Shown here: positions 34,001 through 43,663 of the stretch, in pieces
How the letters are laid out: each line of letters begins with the position of its first letter
Position numbering within the stretch: the stretch's first letter is position 1
Assembly (NCBI RefSeq): GCF_000169095.1
Contig: NZ_AAVU01000031.1
Span: 20,436-84,435 of the forward strand
Reading direction: 5' to 3'
Source of the DNA: Lyngbya sp. PCC 8106
GTDB taxonomy: Bacteria; Cyanobacteriota; Cyanobacteriia; Cyanobacteriales; Microcoleaceae
DNA: 64,000 nt
The notes under the pieces: generated by a model
What the model was told of the DNA's origin: nothing
Seen by the model: the letters and a program-made list of their open reading frames with translations, nothing else
Databases searched by the model: none
Program-made: the position numbers and the translations under genes

Positions 34001-35131
34001 TCAACTTCCGACTGCTTCTGTCCGAATTTTTCTCCACAACGCTTGATATTGTTTTAAAGTAGATTCGGGTAAGGGAAGTAAAAATTCACTTTGCTCTAGA
34101 ATTTCTGCTTTGGGAAACAGAAGCGGATTATTTTGTAGGGTTTCCGGTAACTCGCTGGGCTGTAATTGATTAACAATAGGAGATGTTGTACCCGTTAAGA
34201 TTGACATTTGGGTAGCAATTTCCGGTTTCCAACAAAAATCAATCCATTGTTGGGCTAAGGGAAGATTAGAGATCGGCTTTTCAGAGGTTGGCTGTACCCA
34301 GACATCAGCCCATAACGCCGTTCCCGAAGTTGGAATAACCACTCCGATATTATGCTGACGGCAAAATTTTTCCGAAAAATCTGTAGACCAACCCACCGCT
34401 AGCCAAGTATCTCCGGTAATCAAGGGTTTGAGGTAGGTATTGGAGTCATAAAGCTTGATATTGCGATGGAGTTGACGAAATTCGTCTTCTAAATCGACAA
34501 CTAGATCAAGATCGGTAATATTGTAAGATGAACCCAGTTTTTTTAATATTAAACCAATCGTTTCCCGAGGATTATTAAGCACAGAAATCTGATTGCGGAT
34601 ATCTTCTCGCCACAAATCACCCCAATCTTGAGGAGTCCATCCTAAAGTTTCAAACTGCTCTCGACGATAGGCGATCGCTGTCGTTCCCCAACGGTAGGGC
34701 GCAGCCCAGACTTGACCTTGGGGATCTAACATCCCTTGACTGTTGCGAGTCACTAAAGCTTGCCATTGGGGAGGAAGTTGGTTCCAGCGTTGCCAAACTT
34801 GGGGATCGAGAGGTTGGACTAATTGCTGTTGAATTGCTTGAGTGAGCCAATAATCCCCAATCATAATCAAATCAGATGAGGAGCGATTTTCAGGTCTGGA
34901 TTTTTTCTCCTGTGGTTGCAGCAACTGGTACAAGTCTTTGAGTTGCGCCTGAGGAACAAAATCGATCACCGGACGATCTGCTGAGAGTTCCTGACGAAAC
35001 TTGTTCACCATTTGAACAGGAACCGAGCCTTTTAAGAGTTCGATTTTTAATGCCGTCGCCTGACGACATCCCATGGTGAGACTTCCTAATGCGATCGCAC
35101 TTGTTCCCAGGAGAAAATTCCGTCGCTTCAC
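34001..35131 (-). CDS. Polyamine-type extracellular solute-binding lipoprotein
   Basis: 376 residues from a GTG start. The N-terminus MKRRNFLLGTSAIALGSLTMGC combines a twin-arginine-like start with a lipobox (LTMGC), so it is probably exported and lipid-anchored. The body follows the spermidine/putrescine-binding (PotD, COG0687) layout: 'DLIMIGDYWLTQAIQQ', 'WAAPYRWGTTAIAYRRE', 'LNNPRETIGLILKKLG' and 'TDFSEKFCRQHNIGVVIPTSGTALWADVWV'. No transporter genes are adjacent. It follows the bilin-lyase gene by 4 bp and so is probably co-transcribed with it. Confidence 0.85.
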   Translation of the reverse strand: MKRRNFLLGTSAIALGSLTMGCRQATALKIELLKGSVPVQMVNKFRQELSADRPVIDFVPQAQLKDLYQLLQPQEKKSRPENRSSSDLIMIGDYWLTQAIQQQLVQPLDPQVWQRWNQLPPQWQALVTRNSQGMLDPQGQVWAAPYRWGTTAIAYRREQFETLGWTPQDWGDLWREDIRNQISVLNNPRETIGLILKKLGSSYNITDLDLVVDLEDEFRQLHRNIKLYDSNTYLKPLITGDTWLAVGWSTDFSEKFCRQHNIGVVIPTSGTALWADVWVQPTSEKPISNLPLAQQWIDFCWKPEIATQMSILTGTTSPIVNQLQPSELPETLQNNPLLFPKAEILEQSEFLLPLPESTLKQYQALWRKIRTEAVGS

Positions 35132-35135
35132 AGTG

Positions 35136-35675
35136 TTATTGAATTCGTTTTTCTAGATACTGACCAATCATTTGCTGTTCGCCCGCGCGGGTGATAATCG
35201 ACTGACGGGTGCGGTACTTCGTACCGATATGCTTGATTTCTTCCTCGAATACAGAACTATTGTACTCGGTTCGCAAGCATAATGTGTCTGGATTGGGGAG
35301 ATAATATTTGGCGTTGATCGGATCTTTGGTTGCAAAACCGCGATCGCGATACAGAATGTCTCCTAATACTCCAAAGATTGTTGATCCTTTTGAGTTGGGG
35401 CGATTGCTTGCGGACTGGGTACTTTCCCATTCTACATAGGAACCACAGACTAAAATATTGCGATCGCTGAGATGATGCAGTTGGGCGAGTTTAATCAGTT
35501 CCGGGCTACCTTGCTCTAAAAATTTTACCGTCAAACGGCTCACCCATTCTTGGGTTTTTCCATCGGGTAGGGTGTAATACCGTCGTTCAGAATTCCACAT
35601 CCCTTCGGATTGGCGCAGGTATTGTTCGATTTGAGATGTAGTCTCTAGTTGAATTTGTTGGCTCGGTGATTTCAT
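35136..35675 (-). CDS. Phycobiliprotein lyase, CpcS/CpeS family (CpcU-like)
   Basis: 179 residues. The lipocalin-like CpcS/CpeS family is indicated by 'SEGMWNSERRYYTLPDG', 'ILVCGSYVEWES', 'IFGVLGDILYRDRGFAT', 'PDTLCLRTEYNSSVFEEEIKHIG' and 'YRTRQSIITRAGEQQMIGQYLEKR'. These enzymes attach phycocyanobilin to a cysteine (Cys82/84) of phycocyanin, allophycocyanin or phycoerythrin subunits. CpcS, CpcU and CpeS cannot be separated by eye, so no symbol is given. Supports an organism with phycobilisomes. Lies just upstream of the binding-protein gene. Confidence 0.88.
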   Translation of the reverse strand: MKSPSQQIQLETTSQIEQYLRQSEGMWNSERRYYTLPDGKTQEWVSRLTVKFLEQGSPELIKLAQLHHLSDRNILVCGSYVEWESTQSASNRPNSKGSTIFGVLGDILYRDRGFATKDPINAKYYLPNPDTLCLRTEYNSSVFEEEIKHIGTKYRTRQSIITRAGEQQMIGQYLEKRIQ

Positions 35676-36564
35676 TTAGAGAAGTCCTCCACTCGGTTCT
35701 ACTGAGGCACAAAACTCTATGTTTAGTCCCCTGGTTTTCATTTTGTTACAATTCTTAATATACACACAAAAACATCAATCTGGCAATCTCAACGGTGATT
35801 GATTTTTGACTACAAGAGTCATCTATTCGTTTCCGGATTAGAAAGAGATTTGCTGATATTGATTCATCACTGAGGATATAAGACTCAAAAATAAGAGTGC
35901 AGTTGCCCTTGATACAAAACCTTGATTTACCACCTAGATTTGACGAATTTGAATTCTGTTTTTATGAGAAAGATTAGATTTTTGTTTCAATTTGTCACAA
36001 AAATTAATTTATACAACTGACAAATTAATCCCAAAAAGGCTAGAGATCAGAAGATTTTTCTGACGGTTAAATTTAAGTCTATCTTAGATTTCATTTTGTT
36101 CAAAACTGATAATCAATCAGCATTTTGATTATTCCAGAATGGGTGACTCTGATCATCAACCCAGAATGAAATCAATTTTTTTCAGAAATATAACACTCAC
36201 CAATCTTGATAATTTTTTTCCATTGAGTCGTAATACATTCTCAGAAATTTTTTCTGAAGACACTTAAAAAGTTGATCCAAAGAACTGAACTTAAAACTCT
36301 CAAAAATGGAGAAGTTGGTGACTGTACATAGCCAGACAAGACTTGTCGATTTTTTTCTAGCCAGAAATGAAACAGCTTAATACGACCACATCAATCTGAA
36401 CTCAGATTTGACCGTTGGTCAGAGTCAAAACCACAAAATTAAAATTTCTTTCATAAAAATTTTAGAGTAATCGTTAAATAAATTAGAAATAATTTCCCAG
36501 TAGAGCAATTTTATGTCTAGGATAAAAGAGAGAACTCAGAAATCTAGAGAGCAAAGGAATATTT
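35676..36564. other. 889-bp gene-free region
   Basis: Very AT-rich, with several poly-T and poly-A runs and no reading frame of coding character on either strand. It must hold the promoters of the divergent lyase and coiled-coil genes. It is long enough for an unrecognised small RNA, but I see no known RNA signature. Confidence 0.4.
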
Positions 36565-36945
36565 ATGGACAACCTCAATCAACAAGTTGGGGCTTTGAAT
36601 CACAAAGTTGATCGACTTTACGAAATCTTGATACAAGTTAATGATCGACTGAGTGACTTGATCGAATCCCAACCCCCAGGACAAACAAACAATTTCAACC
36701 CGAATCCAGACCCTTCTCCTAGTCAGTCATTGACTCGACAACACCTTTTATTGGAATCGGGATTAGAACATAAAGATGTTTTAAGCGATGATGATTATGT
36801 CAGCAGCACAGTGATGATTCATCGAGAACAACCGAGTATCACCGCTGATATTCAAATTCAGAGACTCACCGCCCAACTCACAGCCGCTTACAATCGTATT
36901 GCTGCTTTAGAAGAACGGTTACTCTCCCAAAGAACCCCTCATTAG
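36565..36945 (+). CDS. Coiled-coil conserved cyanobacterial protein
   Basis: 126 residues after a clear AAAGGAA site. Two heptad-repeat helices (about 3-35, 'LNQQVGALNHKVDRLYEILIQVNDRL', and about 95-120, 'IQRLTAQLTAAYNRIAALEERL') flank a disordered Pro/Gln/Asn-rich linker and a short acidic segment. Probably a small oligomerising scaffold. Function unknown. Confidence 0.65.
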   Translation: MDNLNQQVGALNHKVDRLYEILIQVNDRLSDLIESQPPGQTNNFNPNPDPSPSQSLTRQHLLLESGLEHKDVLSDDDYVSSTVMIHREQPSITADIQIQRLTAQLTAAYNRIAALEERLLSQRTPH

Positions 36946-36955
36946 ATTCTCAGGA

Positions 36956-37195
36956 GATAGAGTGATAGGGTGATAGGGAGATGGGAAACCCGCCCCTATT
37001 GGTCACTATAGCGCGTAGCGCTAGGGAACAGGGAACGCCGGATCAGGGAACAGGGAACAGCGCTTGCCTTGCGGCTCGGCGGTTTCCGGCGAGACTTAGT
37101 TTGCAATCTTAGGGAACAGGGAACAGCGGTGCGACTAGGCGCGAGGTTTCCTTGCAATCACGAACGCGCACCAAGAGAGGGAACAGTAGACTGTG
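36956..37195. repeat. Degenerate short-repeat cluster (AGGGAAC units)
   Basis: The heptamer AGGGAAC occurs repeatedly, including three AGGGAACAGGGAAC doublets, interspersed with GC-rich scraps such as GCGCGTAGCGCT and TTTCCGGCGAG. GC content and texture differ sharply from the flanks. This is typical of the short tandem or interspersed repeats of filamentous cyanobacterial intergenic DNA. No gene is seen in the 305-bp spacer. Confidence 0.75.
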
Positions 37196-37250
37196 AAGGG
37201 GTTTTAGGATTTAGAAATGACAATCATGTATTCGCGTAGCACTATATTTT

Positions 37251-38366
37251 TCAATTTCTAATTTGGTGATATTGATCCGCTAAAGCCTCGATAGCCTGTA
37301 AAAGTTGGTCAGTGTTCCAACCGAGTAAATGAGCCGCGATCGCGCATCCACCAGCCCCAACCCCTTCTTTGACATATCCTTGCTCATAGGCTCTGAGTTG
37401 AGCATAACGCGACATTGAAAAGTTGAGTGAGGTTGCCAGGAGGGGAACACCACCAATTTCTTGAGCAAGTCCCACCGTATCTCCCGTCGGATCTTCAGCA
37501 ACCCAACGAGTTGTACCGACAACGATCTGTTGAGGATGCCAGTCTAACCCCAAAGAATTAGCGATCGCCTGACTCAGACTATACACAGCAAGCATTTGTG
37601 TTCCTCCGGCTAGAAGCACCCCCACCGTGCGACTCGCAGCAATTGTCATTCCCGCCACAACAATTTGCATCGGATCACCGACCGCCGCAACTAATTGAAG
37701 CGGATCTACATTCTCAACCCCGGGTAGATTCGCCGCTTGTAATCCAGCCGTGGCGATCGCCAATTTTTGAGTATGATTACAGTCAGGATGGCTACTATTG
37801 ACCTTATTGTCAGCCGCGAACCCCAAACCCAGTAAAATAGCTAAAGCCGTAGTTGTACCGCCTACAACGCATTCTCCGATCATAATGTAACTTCCTGTGG
37901 CTTGGCGGGCGAGTCGTTCACCCCAAATTAACCCTTGTTCAAATAGGTGTTTGACGGTAATGAAATCTATAGCATGACCCGAACTCAGACAGTTTGCTGG
38001 AACTCCCCCAAGATCAATATGAGGAACAGTGGGAATAATCGGTAATCCAGCATTAAATAAATGAAAGGGAATCTGGAGATTATGAACAACGGTTCGTGAA
38101 ATCAACACCGGAGAAGCACCTGCACTCAGAGGCGGTAAAGGATATTGAGGAGTGAGTTGAGGGCCGTTGTAGAGAAATTCAGCATCCGCAACACAAGTAT
38201 ATTTTCGATCTTCAGGAGTCGCGCCCGCCGCCGAGATTCCGGGAATCAGTCCGGTTTCTGTAAAACCCAAAACACAGGCAAAAATCGGCTGACATCCTCG
38301 ATATTGCTGTAACCATTGATTTCCCAGTTGGGGTTGAGTATAGACACGAATACTCACAGTTGTCAA
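37251..38366 (-). CDS. cobT: Nicotinate-nucleotide dimethylbenzimidazole phosphoribosyltransferase-like protein (CobT, TIGR00303 type)
   Basis: 371 residues; start at a TTG directly after the upstream gene's stop, with GAAGG just before it (an internal GTG three codons in is the alternative). It has the CobT-related signatures 'LGGVPANCLSSGHAID', 'GECVVGGTTTALAILLGLG' and 'VGDPMQIVVAGMTIAAS', in the shortened form found in cyanobacteria and archaea. CobT activates the lower ligand during cobalamin assembly. Tightly coupled to the DUF2232 gene upstream. Confidence 0.88.
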   Translation of the reverse strand: MTTVSIRVYTQPQLGNQWLQQYRGCQPIFACVLGFTETGLIPGISAAGATPEDRKYTCVADAEFLYNGPQLTPQYPLPPLSAGASPVLISRTVVHNLQIPFHLFNAGLPIIPTVPHIDLGGVPANCLSSGHAIDFITVKHLFEQGLIWGERLARQATGSYIMIGECVVGGTTTALAILLGLGFAADNKVNSSHPDCNHTQKLAIATAGLQAANLPGVENVDPLQLVAAVGDPMQIVVAGMTIAASRTVGVLLAGGTQMLAVYSLSQAIANSLGLDWHPQQIVVGTTRWVAEDPTGDTVGLAQEIGGVPLLATSLNFSMSRYAQLRAYEQGYVKEGVGAGGCAIAAHLLGWNTDQLLQAIEALADQYHQIRN

Positions 38367-39065
38367 TTAGCCTTCATAGTCGAGTAATACTTGTACCCAA
38401 TGAGGAGGGCGAGGAATAGGGCTTTTGAGGCGATCGAGGATTAACAATGCCACCAAATGAACCACAAACAGATAAATCGCACTATTAACGACAACCATAA
38501 CCACAGCAATCACTTGCACCAGCGTTAAACTAGGTTGAGCGAGTATTCCTAACTTAATAAAAATCCATTCCGCTAATTCGGTAATTTGAGTCGTCGCATA
38601 AACCCAGAGATCTCGACCCAGTAAAATCGATAATAGCCAATAGCGAAAAAAGAACCCGATAGAACCGATGATCGCCCCAACACCAATCGAAACAAACCAG
38701 TTCGCCCCCCGCTTCCATAATCCTCCCATCGCCACCCCCATCCAACCATAGGGGATGAGAAAGATAATACTCCGAGTCGGCCCCATTAAAACCGTTAACA
38801 ACAGTAGAGAAGTTAAGGCACCCATCCAAGCTTCTCGTTTTCCCCAACGTAAATAAAGTAAAGCAATGGGTAAAGGGAAAAAGATTCGTAATACAGGCCC
38901 AATGGGAAAATAATAATTAACAAACCAGATCAAACTCGCTGTACTCGCTAAAAATGCAGTTTCCACCATCCGCAGGGGAGAACGACTGGGATCGGAACTT
39001 AGAGAGTTCTGGGAGTGGGGAGAGACAGAGGGAGAAGAATTTTGATTTTTTTTGGTCTTAGTCAC
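38367..39065 (-). CDS. DUF2232 family membrane protein, coupled to cobT
   Basis: 232 residues from a GTG. A disordered Ser-rich N-terminus precedes about six transmembrane helices (from about residue 40 to 215). The 'FFPLPIALLYLRWGKREAW' loop is typical of DUF2232, which resembles S-components of ECF vitamin transporters. The stop is immediately followed by the cobT start, so the two are translationally coupled. This suggests a role in cobamide or lower-ligand uptake, by analogy only. Confidence 0.8.
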   Translation of the reverse strand: MTKTKKNQNSSPSVSPHSQNSLSSDPSRSPLRMVETAFLASTASLIWFVNYYFPIGPVLRIFFPLPIALLYLRWGKREAWMGALTSLLLLTVLMGPTRSIIFLIPYGWMGVAMGGLWKRGANWFVSIGVGAIIGSIGFFFRYWLLSILLGRDLWVYATTQITELAEWIFIKLGILAQPSLTLVQVIAVVMVVVNSAIYLFVVHLVALLILDRLKSPIPRPPHWVQVLLDYEG

Positions 39066-39191
39066 AAAAAATTTAGGGGGGAGGAGAACAGAGAACCGCT
39101 TATTGAATTAAACAATTGGATTAAACAGTAGAACCTTGGCCGAAAGCGATGAATTGGATCTGAACCCTGAACAGTTGGGGGATCTTTCTTG

Positions 39192-39896
39192 CTAGACCAA
39201 TGTTCGCTCTAAAGCATGAACATCTGGAATTCTGAGAATATCTTTATCGCGAAAAATCAATCCTTTTTTTTCCAGTTTACTGAGAACTCGGGTAACTGTC
39301 TCCCGTGCGAGTCCACTCAACCCACTTAACTCCCGATGAGGAAGATTAGGAATATGAGTACCATTTTCTGTGGTTTTACCCTGCCCCTCTGCCAAAAATA
39401 GCAAAATATCTGCAACGCGCGACGTACTATCAGACTCTCGTAGGCGTAGTCGTCGGTTGACTTGGCGTAGCCGTCTTCCCATCAATTGAGCAAGTCGAAT
39501 ACCTGCTTTGGGTTCAGTGCTAATTAACTCAACAAAATCCTGGGCGGGCATATTTCCGATCATAGTCGGTGCGAGGGTAATCACATCGGTGGAACGAGGA
39601 ACTTCATCTAAGGCAGCCATCTCGCCAAAGATCTCGCCTTTACCCAAAATGTTTAGTGTAACTTCCTTCCCGTCGAGATTGTAGGTGCGAATTTTGACCC
39701 AACCATCCAGAATAAAATAGACGGAACTCCCCCAGTCATTTTCCAATAAAATGACTTGATTGGGGGGATGTTGGCGGCCGACAATATGAGCTGTAGCTTT
39801 ATCTATTGCTTCAGTCGGCAAACCTTCAAAGAAAGATGTAGAGAGGATCATCTGAATTATTTCAGATTGTGTATCCCGGGACGTATACTCTGGCAT
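39192..39896 (-). CDS. Crp/Fnr family transcription regulator
   Basis: 234 residues. The N-terminal cyclic-nucleotide-binding domain has an intact phosphate-binding cassette ('GEIFGEMAALDEVPRSTDV'). The C-terminal winged helix-turn-helix contains 'HRELSGLSGLARETVTRVLSKLEKKGLI'. No Fnr-type cysteines at the N-terminus. It may bind cAMP, fitting the adenylate cyclase elsewhere in the window, but this is not shown. Divergent from the 40028 operon, so it may regulate that promoter region. Confidence 0.93.
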   Translation of the reverse strand: MPEYTSRDTQSEIIQMILSTSFFEGLPTEAIDKATAHIVGRQHPPNQVILLENDWGSSVYFILDGWVKIRTYNLDGKEVTLNILGKGEIFGEMAALDEVPRSTDVITLAPTMIGNMPAQDFVELISTEPKAGIRLAQLMGRRLRQVNRRLRLRESDSTSRVADILLFLAEGQGKTTENGTHIPNLPHRELSGLSGLARETVTRVLSKLEKKGLIFRDKDILRIPDVHALERTLV

Positions 39897-40010
39897 GAGG
39901 GTATCATACTGTTGTGAATTGCGCTTAGGCGAGGATTTAGAGAGGGTCTGAAATAATAGCTTGTTCTACTTGAGTAGGCTCTTTCCCTAGCCTATCATGG
40001 TATCAGTTTT

Positions 40011-40019
40011 AGGGGGAGG
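40011..40019 (+). promoter_or_regulatory. Strong ribosome-binding site deciding the 40028 start
   Basis: AGGGGGAGG lies 8 nt upstream of the GTG at 40028, optimal spacing, and overlaps the alternative GTG at 40019. The downstream GTG is therefore chosen as start. Confidence 0.6.
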
Positions 40020-40027
40020 TGACCGCC

Positions 40028-41572
40028 GTGAGTGTTCAACCTGATCGCATAAAAGCTTTGATCTCGAATATCGATGAAGTCTTGAACCTATCGAATCCTC
40101 GGCCACCTTTGGTTGTTATGGGGGATAGCATCATGCAGTCGCGTCAAGTTCTAGAACAGGTGCGAAGTTATTTGCAATCCCTCGAGCCAAGTCGCCTAAC
40201 AGATAATTCTGATATCATACCGCGTTATTGTGATCCCGAACGGCAATCGTTAGAACAATCTTTACGGTTGATCGTTCGTGAAGAATTACAGGGATTCCAG
40301 ACTCAGTTTACAGAAACCATTCAAGCAGAAATTCAGGCAATGCGCCAAGAGCGGCGGATTTTGATTCGAGAATTGCGGGGGTTGAGACAGCACCGACAAC
40401 AAGCGGAAACAACTCAACAGACGACTCAGCCATCACCTGTTCCGACGGTGATTCCCCAGACAGAACCCTATATTTATCCTTCACGCACCGAACCTGTGCC
40501 AGAATTGTTCCCCTATGCAGGGGTAGAACTTCCTCCCTCTCTCCAGTTCAAGTCTTTAGTCACTCCGGGCGTTTCTTTGCAACCTCAAGAGAGTCAACCT
40601 CAAGAGTTAGAACTGGAAATTTCCGCCCCTTCAGAGCTTTTAGAACCCACTTCAACTGCAACCGAGGCAGAAACTCCCCTTACCGAATCGATTCAACCTG
40701 AACTGGAAATTTACCCGACCTCCGAAACTTCCGAATCTTTCCTGTCGTCCAACTCCCAAACTGAAACGACTCCGTTAGAATCAGTCGCACCCGAACTGGA
40801 AATTTCCGCCCATTCAGAACCTTTAGAACCCACTTCCACTCAGAGCGATGAAGAAATTCCCCAAACTGAGTCAATTCAACCTGAACTCGAAATTTACCCG
40901 ACCTCCGAGCATCCACAACCAACACCAACCGCTGTATCTGGAAATCAAAACCTAAAAAAACAGGAGAACAGCCTGGGAATTACTTCAGATCGCCCCCATG
41001 AGATCAGCGATGTCTTTGGAGTCTTTGATCTCAGCGAATCTGTATTAGAATCTCAAGTCGAACCTTCGTCATCAGTAATCTCCACTCAGTCTACGACTCC
41101 CTCTGATCCGATTCACGAATTGCTTGATCAAGAAGGCTATGTTCATGCTTCACCCCATGAAGATCTTTTACCGCGTGATCAAGAAGAAGACGATGAGCCG
41201 CTAGACTCTCATTTGATGGTGGGTAAAAGTATCCGACAACAGCTTGAAGAAGATTTATTGAATCTAGAACAGCAATCTTTTATCGGGGAAGAAGATCCAA
41301 GTTCTGACTTGTCCAATGTTGGGGTGACATCTCAAACTCCTTCTTCTGTCGCGATCGCCAGTGCTAAAACAGTAGAAACCTTTGAGGATTTATGGTCTCA
41401 AACCTCTCTCGTCGAGATTAATCCCTTTGCTGAAGCAAATGCGTCTGAGATGACTCTTGATGAAATACTCACAACAATAGATGAGGATGAAGTGAAAACC
41501 AGTCACCCAGAAGATGAGTCTGATTTAGAGGATTTGAATTTTGAGAGTTTGAATCGCAAATTGCCACACTAA
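40028..41572 (+). CDS. Acidic, repeat-containing coiled-coil protein paired with Hsp70-like ATPase
   Basis: 514 residues. The N-terminus is helical ('IKALISNIDEVLNLS ... SRQVLEQVRSYLQSL'), then a basic coiled coil around 75-135 ('MRQERRILIRELRGLRQHRQQ'). The remainder is disordered, Glu/Ser/Thr/Pro-rich and strongly acidic, with a repeated '(P)ELEIxxxSE' segment (about 200-300). No enzymatic motif. The next gene starts 3 bp after its stop, so the two proteins probably work together. It could be an adaptor or regulator of the actin-fold ATPase. I do not recognise a named family. Confidence 0.7.
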   Translation: MSVQPDRIKALISNIDEVLNLSNPRPPLVVMGDSIMQSRQVLEQVRSYLQSLEPSRLTDNSDIIPRYCDPERQSLEQSLRLIVREELQGFQTQFTETIQAEIQAMRQERRILIRELRGLRQHRQQAETTQQTTQPSPVPTVIPQTEPYIYPSRTEPVPELFPYAGVELPPSLQFKSLVTPGVSLQPQESQPQELELEISAPSELLEPTSTATEAETPLTESIQPELEIYPTSETSESFLSSNSQTETTPLESVAPELEISAHSEPLEPTSTQSDEEIPQTESIQPELEIYPTSEHPQPTPTAVSGNQNLKKQENSLGITSDRPHEISDVFGVFDLSESVLESQVEPSSSVISTQSTTPSDPIHELLDQEGYVHASPHEDLLPRDQEEDDEPLDSHLMVGKSIRQQLEEDLLNLEQQSFIGEEDPSSDLSNVGVTSQTPSSVAIASAKTVETFEDLWSQTSLVEINPFAEANASEMTLDEILTTIDEDEVKTSHPEDESDLEDLNFESLNRKLPH

Positions 41573-41575
41573 ACT

Positions 41576-43357
41576 ATGTCGTTACCTGAGAATAGCCCCG
41601 AAGCGCAAATCAACCCCGATGATCAATGGTATCTTGCACTGGATATCGGCACCGGAATATCAGCCTGTTTACTGAATCGTAATAGTCAGAAAGTCTATCC
41701 GATTTATTGGAAAGCTAAAACCATAGTTTCATCTGATCAAGAAAATAACAGTTCTGATGAGGTTACATTTCGTTTACGTTGTGAAGTAGACTGCCAAGAA
41801 ACACCCAACGGATTACGCCAAAAGTTAGAAAATTTTAAGCCTTATCTCAATATTGCAATTCCCTATATTCGCATTACTCAGGATAGTGCTTCGGAAGTTA
41901 GCCAAGTTCCAATACCGTTAATCAAACTATCTAACAATCAAACGGTTTTTTTAGGTAAGTTTCAACGGGCTTTACAACTGTTACTCTCGACGTTAACACC
42001 TGTTTCTCAACCGCAATTTAAAGGGTTGATGTTACCAAAATTGTACACTTGTGGATCGGTGGGTTTAGATGGCTTGACGCTTGATAGGGTTCTTCAACGG
42101 TTAGCAGGTGTTATTGTTGGTTTTCCCAGTCAGGCGACGGAAGCCTATCGGTTTAACGTCGAGAAGGCGATCTTGAGTGCTAATCTGATCCAACGTTCTG
42201 AACAAATTTTTTGGCTAGAAGATGCGATCGCGACGTTGCTGGGTCATTTTCGTTCCGATGGGATGATTTCTATGTCGTTCGGGAGTGCGTTAGTAATTGA
42301 TGCGGGAGCAACCACGACAGAAATTGCTTTGGTTGAACTTCCAGATCGGATGGAAGACTTAACTCATGATCATTTTATCTGTCACAGTTGGGCTTATGGA
42401 GGAGATGCGTTAGATCTAGATATTATTTGTCAGTTATTACTCAACTCTCCGACGGGAAAACAGCTTCTCTTGGATCAGTTTTCGGATCAGGATTTGATTT
42501 GGCCTCAACCGGGATCTCCAGATTTACACCGTCGTTATTGTCTTCTACAACAGCTACAAAGTCAACCTTTGGGGGTGGCGTTGTTGGCAGCAGCTAAGTC
42601 TCTCAAGGTGATTTTGACCCAACAGCAATATTATACTTTAGAGATTGAGGGTTATTACTGGAAACTCAACCAAACTGATCTAGAACGGTTGGTGTTGGTT
42701 CCGTTTATCAACCAGTTAAACACTGAACTCAATCACGTTATTGTCAAAGCAGGGCAATCAAGTATTGGTATTAATCAAGCCCTTTGTATGGGCGGAAATG
42801 GCGTCTGGACTGGGTTAAATCGCTGGTTGCGACAAAAATTACCTAATGCTGTGATCTTCCAAAATGACAGCCAACAGAGTAGTATTGATCCGCGATCGCT
42901 ATGGGATCAGGTACAGGTAGCAATGGGGTTAGCTACTTTACCTCTTTATCCTCAAGTTTTGGATCGTTCTCGACACCAATATCGGGATTATTTTCTACTA
43001 AAAGAGTTGTTAAATAGCTTTGAGGAAGGAAAGACGTTATCTATTCATCAGGTGATGCAAGTCTTAGAAAGTCGCGGAATTAATACACGTTCTTGTAAAT
43101 CTCGCCTTCTTTCTATTTTGAAAGATCAACTTCCACCGGGTTTAATTCCCCAAGAACCAGAAATTGTCTGGATTCATCCGGCTTCTCGACAAACTCCAGA
43201 CTATCAGTATATTAGTCAGGAAAAGTTATTCATTGAAGACGGTGATAAATCCTATCGTTTAAATCGAGAACAAGCGGATCAAGTCTGTCAATATTTGAAT
43301 CAATTGTTTTCAGGATCTCTCGCCTATTTGGAGGAACCTGCTATCATTTCGCTTTAA
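41576..43357 (+). CDS. Hsp70/actin-fold ATPase-like protein
   Basis: 593 residues. The actin/Hsp70 signature motifs are present: phosphate-1 'LALDIGTGISACLL', phosphate-2 'LVIDAGATTTEIALVEL' and an adenosine-type 'LCMGGNGVWTGL'. The region between them is longer than in DnaK, and the C-terminal about 150 residues do not resemble the DnaK substrate-binding domain. The protein is therefore a non-chaperone member (in the MreB/ParM/FtsA or Hsp70-like grouping). It is probably co-transcribed with the upstream acidic protein. A role in polymerisation, division or DNA partition is possible but unproved. Confidence 0.78.
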   Translation: MSLPENSPEAQINPDDQWYLALDIGTGISACLLNRNSQKVYPIYWKAKTIVSSDQENNSSDEVTFRLRCEVDCQETPNGLRQKLENFKPYLNIAIPYIRITQDSASEVSQVPIPLIKLSNNQTVFLGKFQRALQLLLSTLTPVSQPQFKGLMLPKLYTCGSVGLDGLTLDRVLQRLAGVIVGFPSQATEAYRFNVEKAILSANLIQRSEQIFWLEDAIATLLGHFRSDGMISMSFGSALVIDAGATTTEIALVELPDRMEDLTHDHFICHSWAYGGDALDLDIICQLLLNSPTGKQLLLDQFSDQDLIWPQPGSPDLHRRYCLLQQLQSQPLGVALLAAAKSLKVILTQQQYYTLEIEGYYWKLNQTDLERLVLVPFINQLNTELNHVIVKAGQSSIGINQALCMGGNGVWTGLNRWLRQKLPNAVIFQNDSQQSSIDPRSLWDQVQVAMGLATLPLYPQVLDRSRHQYRDYFLLKELLNSFEEGKTLSIHQVMQVLESRGINTRSCKSRLLSILKDQLPPGLIPQEPEIVWIHPASRQTPDYQYISQEKLFIEDGDKSYRLNREQADQVCQYLNQLFSGSLAYLEEPAIISL

Positions 43358-43550
43358 GATGAAAATCTCTATTTAGACTATAAAGTTTTCTCAAGATAAC
43401 TACGTTTAATTCAATATCACATTTTCATTGCGATCGCTTGAGTTTGCAGACACGCCCTAATGTGAAAAACCTAGCCCAAAAAGATCCGCTTTCGTCCTTA
43501 TTCGGATCTATTGGGGTAAAATGAGTTAGCTGTGATCAGGCTTTGAGGAG

Positions 43551-43658
43551 ATGGATATACTACCACCGGAATCAACCACACAGTTCGGTACACTCAGTTG
43601 GCATCAAATCGGTTTGAGAGCTTTTGGAATGATTAAAGTAAATTTTGGGTTTAAATAA
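43551..43658 (+). pseudogene. Short ORF, probable truncated gene start
   Basis: A 35-codon frame (MDILPPESTTQFGTLSWHQIG..., ending in NFGFK) with a strong GAGGAG immediately before the ATG. It looks like a gene's N-terminus cut off where the AT-rich downstream gene begins, 5 bp later. No family is recognised. A translated leader peptide is an alternative. Confidence 0.35.
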
Positions 43659-43663
43659 CTTTT

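Noticed and set aside
37251..39300. Cobalamin riboswitch upstream of the CobT/DUF2232 pair
   Set aside because: I could not see a B12-box-like sequence in the 39066-39191 spacer.
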